From assembly GCF_000003605.2 (NCBI RefSeq), contig NW_003123226.1:1-22973 (forward strand): a stretch of 22,973 bases of DNA. Reading direction: 5' to 3'. The first letter of the stretch is position 1; each line of letters starts with the position of its first letter. This document shows positions 20,038 through 22,973 of the stretch, in pieces. The notes under the pieces were generated by a model. That model was not told the origin of the DNA. It saw only the letters and a program-made list of their open reading frames with translations, and made no database searches. The DNA comes from Saccoglossus kowalevskii. Taxonomy: Eukaryota > Hemichordata > Enteropneusta > Harrimaniidae. The translations under genes and the position numbers were made by a program.

Positions 20038-20985
20038 CTAAGTCATTAGCATGACGACCCCGCAGTTAAATTTGGAAAATGTTAAGTGAATATCTCGAAA
20101 ATGCCTCACATATAAGCTGGTTATCACAATAGCGAACCGTGAAATCGGCGACAAACTGCTTACAAAGTTGTAAAAAGCGATTGCAAAGTTGATAGATTTA
20201 CTCGTGATAGTTACCTGTGATATCATATTAACACGTCCCATAGTTAAAAGTTCGAAAATGTCACCTAATATTTCGTAAATAGCCATTAAATTAGCGAAGT
20301 GTTACTCGAGTTATGAGGAGGTCATAGGTCAATATTAGAATGTACTTGTGCCAGCGATATCAATTTTAGAACATTCAAAACAAGAAATAGCCGTCAATTC
20401 GGCTCAAATTTAAATAATCCATGCAGCCGTGTGGTTAGGTGTCCGAACAATGTCTAAAGTAAAGCACAATCGGTTGTGGTTAGTACTTGCATGGGAGACT
20501 CCCTAAATAAAAGAGTTGTTGGATGTTTTCTTTCTTTTTGTTTCTTCACGCAAATGGAAATGATATATGCAACGTTTTTACATTCTTTCTAACTGTGATG
20601 CCATTCATTTATAGTAAAGAATCGTGAAGTTTTCGTATTTTTTTTAATTAATGCAAAGTTATAAAATCCCTTCTAATTTTCCAGAACAAGTTGTTGATGC
20701 TGTCGGCACGTAATGGGTTTTAAGCTGTTAACACAACGTGCAAAGTTGTTCAAAGTGATTGCAAAGTTGTGCAAAATGATAGCAATGATGGTAGATGTAT
20801 TTGTATATATGACCTACGTTGTTGGCATGTTGAAACGCGCAGTTGTAAAGTCGACAAATTTAATAAAAGCCAGTTGAAAGCAGCCTATGTATGTTCACAA
20901 GAACAGACTGTAACATGTTAGAACACTGCGTGCAAAGTAGCAAACAAATTATTGAAATGTTGAAGGCGTTGATCGTGTATTTAAC
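20038..20985 (+). repeat. Unit 21 (948 bp), chimera
   Basis: The left ~250 bp are the GATAGATTTACTCGTG subtype. From GAGTTATGAGG / GGTCAATATTAG onward it is the GTGTCCG subtype. It shares TTAGCATGACG at its phase mark with the next unit, and the distal variants with unit 20. Confidence 0.95.
20418..20525 (+). pseudogene. 5S rRNA-derived segment, copy 21
   Basis: It has GTGTCCG, CGGTTGTGG and the common box C. The TTTTCTTTC tract matches copies 4, 6 and 9. Confidence 0.75.
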
Positions 20986-21931
20986 CTAAGTCATTAGCAT
21001 GACGACCCCGCAGTTAAATTTGGAAAATGTTAAGTGAATATCTCGAAAATGCCTCACATATAAGCTGGTTATCACAATAGCGAAACGTGAAATCGGCGAC
21101 AAACTGCTTACAAAGTTGTAAAAAGCGATTGCAAACTTCATAGATTCACTCGGGATAGTTACCTGTGATATCATATTAACACGTCCCATAGTTAAAAGTT
21201 CGAAAATGTCACCTAATATTTCGTAATTAGCCATTAAATTAGCGAAGTGTTACTCGAGTTATGAGGAGGTCATAGGACAATATTAGAATGTACTTGTGCC
21301 AGCGATATCAATTTTAGAACATTCAAAACAAGAAATAGCCGTCAATTCGGCTCAAATTTAAATAATCCACGCAGCCGTATGGTTAGGTGACCAAACAATG
21401 TCTAAAGTAAAGCACAATCGGTCGTGGTTAGTACTTGCATGGGAGACTCCCTGAATAAAAGACTTGTTGGATGTTTTTTTTCTTTTTGTTTCTTCACGCA
21501 AATGGAAATGATATATGCAACGTTTTTGCATTCTTTCTAACTGTGATGCCATTCATTTATAGTAGAGAATCATGAAGTTTTCGTATTTTTGTATTAATGC
21601 AAAGTTTTAAAATCCCTTCTAATTTTCAAGAACAAGTTGTTGATGCTGTCGGCACGTATTGGGTTTTAAGCTGTTAATACAACGTGCAAAGTTGTTCAAA
21701 GTGATTGCAAAGTTGTGCAAAATGATAGAAATGTTGGTAGATGTATTGGTATATATGACCTACGTTGTTGGCATGTTGAAACGCGCAGTTGTAAAGTCGA
21801 CAAATTTAATAAAAGCCAGTTGAAAGCAGCCTATATATGTTCACAAGAACAGACTGTAACATGTTAGAACACAGCGTGCAAAGTAGCAAACAAATTATTG
21901 AAATGTTGACGGCGTTGATCGTGTATTTAAC
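20986..21931 (+). repeat. Unit 22 (946 bp), reciprocal chimera
   Basis: The left part is the TTCATAGATTCACTCGGG / GTAATTAGCC / GAGTTATGAGG subtype. From GGACAATATTAG onward it is the CCACGCAGCCGTATGG subtype, the opposite arrangement to unit 21. The right part resembles unit 5 (GACCAAAC, TTTTTGTATTA, GTATTGGG, GTTAATACAACG). Confidence 0.95.
21366..21473 (+). pseudogene. 5S rRNA-derived segment, copy 22
   Basis: It has CCACGCAGCCGTATGG, GACCAAAC (as in copy 5) and an intact common box C, with GACTTGTTGG as in copy 3. T8 follows. Confidence 0.75.
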
Positions 21932-22878
21932 CTAAGTCATTGGCATGACGACCCCGCAGTTAAATTTGGAAAATGTTAAGTGAATATCTCGAAAATGCCT
22001 CACATATAAGCTGGTTATCACAATAGCGAACCGAGAAATCGGCGACAAACTGCTTACAAAGTTGTAAAAAGCGATTGCAAAGTTCATAGATTCACTCGGG
22101 ATAGTTACCTGTGATATCATATTAACACGTCCCATAGTTAAAAGTTCGAAAATGTCACCTGATATTTCGTAAATAGCCATTAAATTAGCGAAGTGTTATT
22201 CGAGATATGAGGAGGTCATAAGTCAATATTAGAATGTACTTGTGCCAGCGATATCAATTTTAGAACATTCAAAACAAAAAATAGCCGTCAATTCGGCTCA
22301 AATTTAAATAATCCATGCAGCCGTGTGGTTAGTTGACCGAACAATGTCTAAAGTAAAGCGCAATCGGTCGTGGTTAGTACTTGCATAGGAGACTCCCTGA
22401 ATAAAAAAGTTGTTGGATGTTTTTTTTCTTTTTGTTACATCACGCAAATGGAAATGATATAGGCAACGTTTTTGCATTCTTCCGAACTGTGATGCCACTC
22501 ATTTATAATAGAGAATCGTGAAGTTTTCGAATTTTTTTAATTAATGCAAAGTTTTAAAATCCCTTCTAATTTTCCAGAACAAGTTGTTGATGCTGTCGGC
22601 ACGTAATAGTTTTTAAGCTGTTAACACAACGTGCAAAGTTGTTCAAAGTGATTGCAAAGTTGTGCAAAGGGATAGCAATGATGGTAGATGTATTTGTATA
22701 TATGACCTAAGTTGTTGGCATGTTGAAACGCGCAGTTGTAAAGTCGACAAATTTAATAAAAGCCAGTTGAAAGCAGCCGATATATGTTCACAAGAACAGA
22801 CTGTAACATGTTAGAACACAGCGTGCAAAGTAGCAAACAAATTATTGAAATGTTGTCGACGTTGATTGTGTATTTAAC
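21932..22878 (+). repeat. Unit 23 (947 bp)
   Basis: Last complete unit. The left part is the GTTCATAG subtype; the middle and distal parts are the TTACATCACGC / ATAGGCAACG / GGGATAGCAATGATGG type. It has a private TTGTCGACGTTG near 22853. Confidence 0.95.
22312..22419 (+). pseudogene. 5S rRNA-derived segment, copy 23
   Basis: It has GTTAGTTGACCG, AAAGCGCAATCGG in the box A area, and the CTTGCATAGG box C. T8 follows. Confidence 0.74.
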
Positions 22879-22973
22879 CTAAGTCATTGGCATGACGACC
22901 CCGCATTTAAATTTGGAAAATGTTAAGTGAATATCTGGAAAATGCCTCACATATAAGCTGGTTATCACAATAG
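22879..22973 (+). repeat. Unit 24 (partial, cut by window end)
   Basis: The first 95 bp of a further unit (phase mark, GCATTTAAATTTGG, ATCTGGAAAATG, TAAGCTGGTTATCAC). The array therefore continues past the window. Confidence 0.95.

Larger units (their letters stand above)
1..22973 (+). repeat. Tandem satellite array of ~947-bp units, each with a 5S rRNA-derived segment
   Basis: The whole window is one direct tandem array. The phase mark CTAAGTCATTGGCATGACG recurs at 883, 1833, 2780, 3726, 4674, 5618, 6566, 7514, 8678, 9621, 10569, 11516, 12464, 13409, 14357, 15305, 16253, 17199, 18145, 19090, 20038, 20986, 21932 and 22879, usually 943-950 bp apart. No unit is inverted, and no unrelated sequence interrupts the array. 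Units differ by scattered substitutions and small indels, many shared between subsets of units. The array runs off both ends, so its full size is unknown. Orientation is given as that of the 5S-like segment. I infer a metazoan 5S rDNA-derived satellite or degenerate 5S rDNA cluster. The host species cannot be told from the window. Confidence 0.97.

Noticed and set aside
1-22973. CRISPR array
   Set aside because: The period is ~947 bp with no unique spacers; the whole unit is repeated, so this is a satellite.

Overview
The window is one uninterrupted, head-to-tail tandem array. A unit of about 947 bp repeats from the first base to the last: 23 complete units lie between the first and last partial ones, all in the same orientation. 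Taking the recurring motif CTAAGTCATTGGCATGACG as phase mark, unit starts are spaced 943-950 bp apart. The one exception is the unit at 7514-8677 (1164 bp), which carries an internal 218-bp partial duplication. No protein-coding gene, tRNA, transposase or CRISPR array is supported. The sequence is A+T-rich with satellite-like organisation, so the source is a eukaryote.

The recognisable content is a degenerate 5S ribosomal RNA sequence of about 106-112 bp, present once per unit and 24 times in the window. Its core reads GTGGTTAGTACTTG followed by CATGGGAGACT. This matches the 3' half of animal 5S rRNA (GGTTAGTACTTGGATGGGAGACC) and the internal control region (box A, intermediate element, box C) used by RNA polymerase III. 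The animal form TTAGTACTTGGATGG, rather than the plant form AGTAGTACTAGGATGG, points to a metazoan. The 5' third is badly diverged or partly deleted, the helix I ends barely pair, and a T-tract (a potential Pol III terminator) follows at the expected 3' end. I read the array as a 5S rDNA-derived satellite, or a decayed 5S rDNA cluster in which about 840 bp of each unit descends from non-transcribed spacer.

The spacer-like part of each unit holds short internal repeats (two related segments built from CAAAGTTG and GATTGCAAAGTTG, about 580 bp apart), a conserved 16-nt hairpin just upstream of the 5S-like segment, and several A/T tracts. No function can be assigned to it.

The units are not uniform. 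Diagnostic variants sort them into recombining subtypes that alternate as about 1.89-kb dimers in places (for example 3726-7513), reappear 14 units apart (near 1.5-2.2 kb and 15.0-15.6 kb), or form neighbouring near-identical pairs (19.1-21.0 kb; 14.7-16.0 kb; 17.2-19.0 kb). Several units are chimeras of two subtypes, some switching inside or beside the 5S-like segment. One unit (about 7258-7490) carries a burst of single-base indels next to the 218-bp duplication, which looks like either sequence or assembly error or a badly decayed copy.
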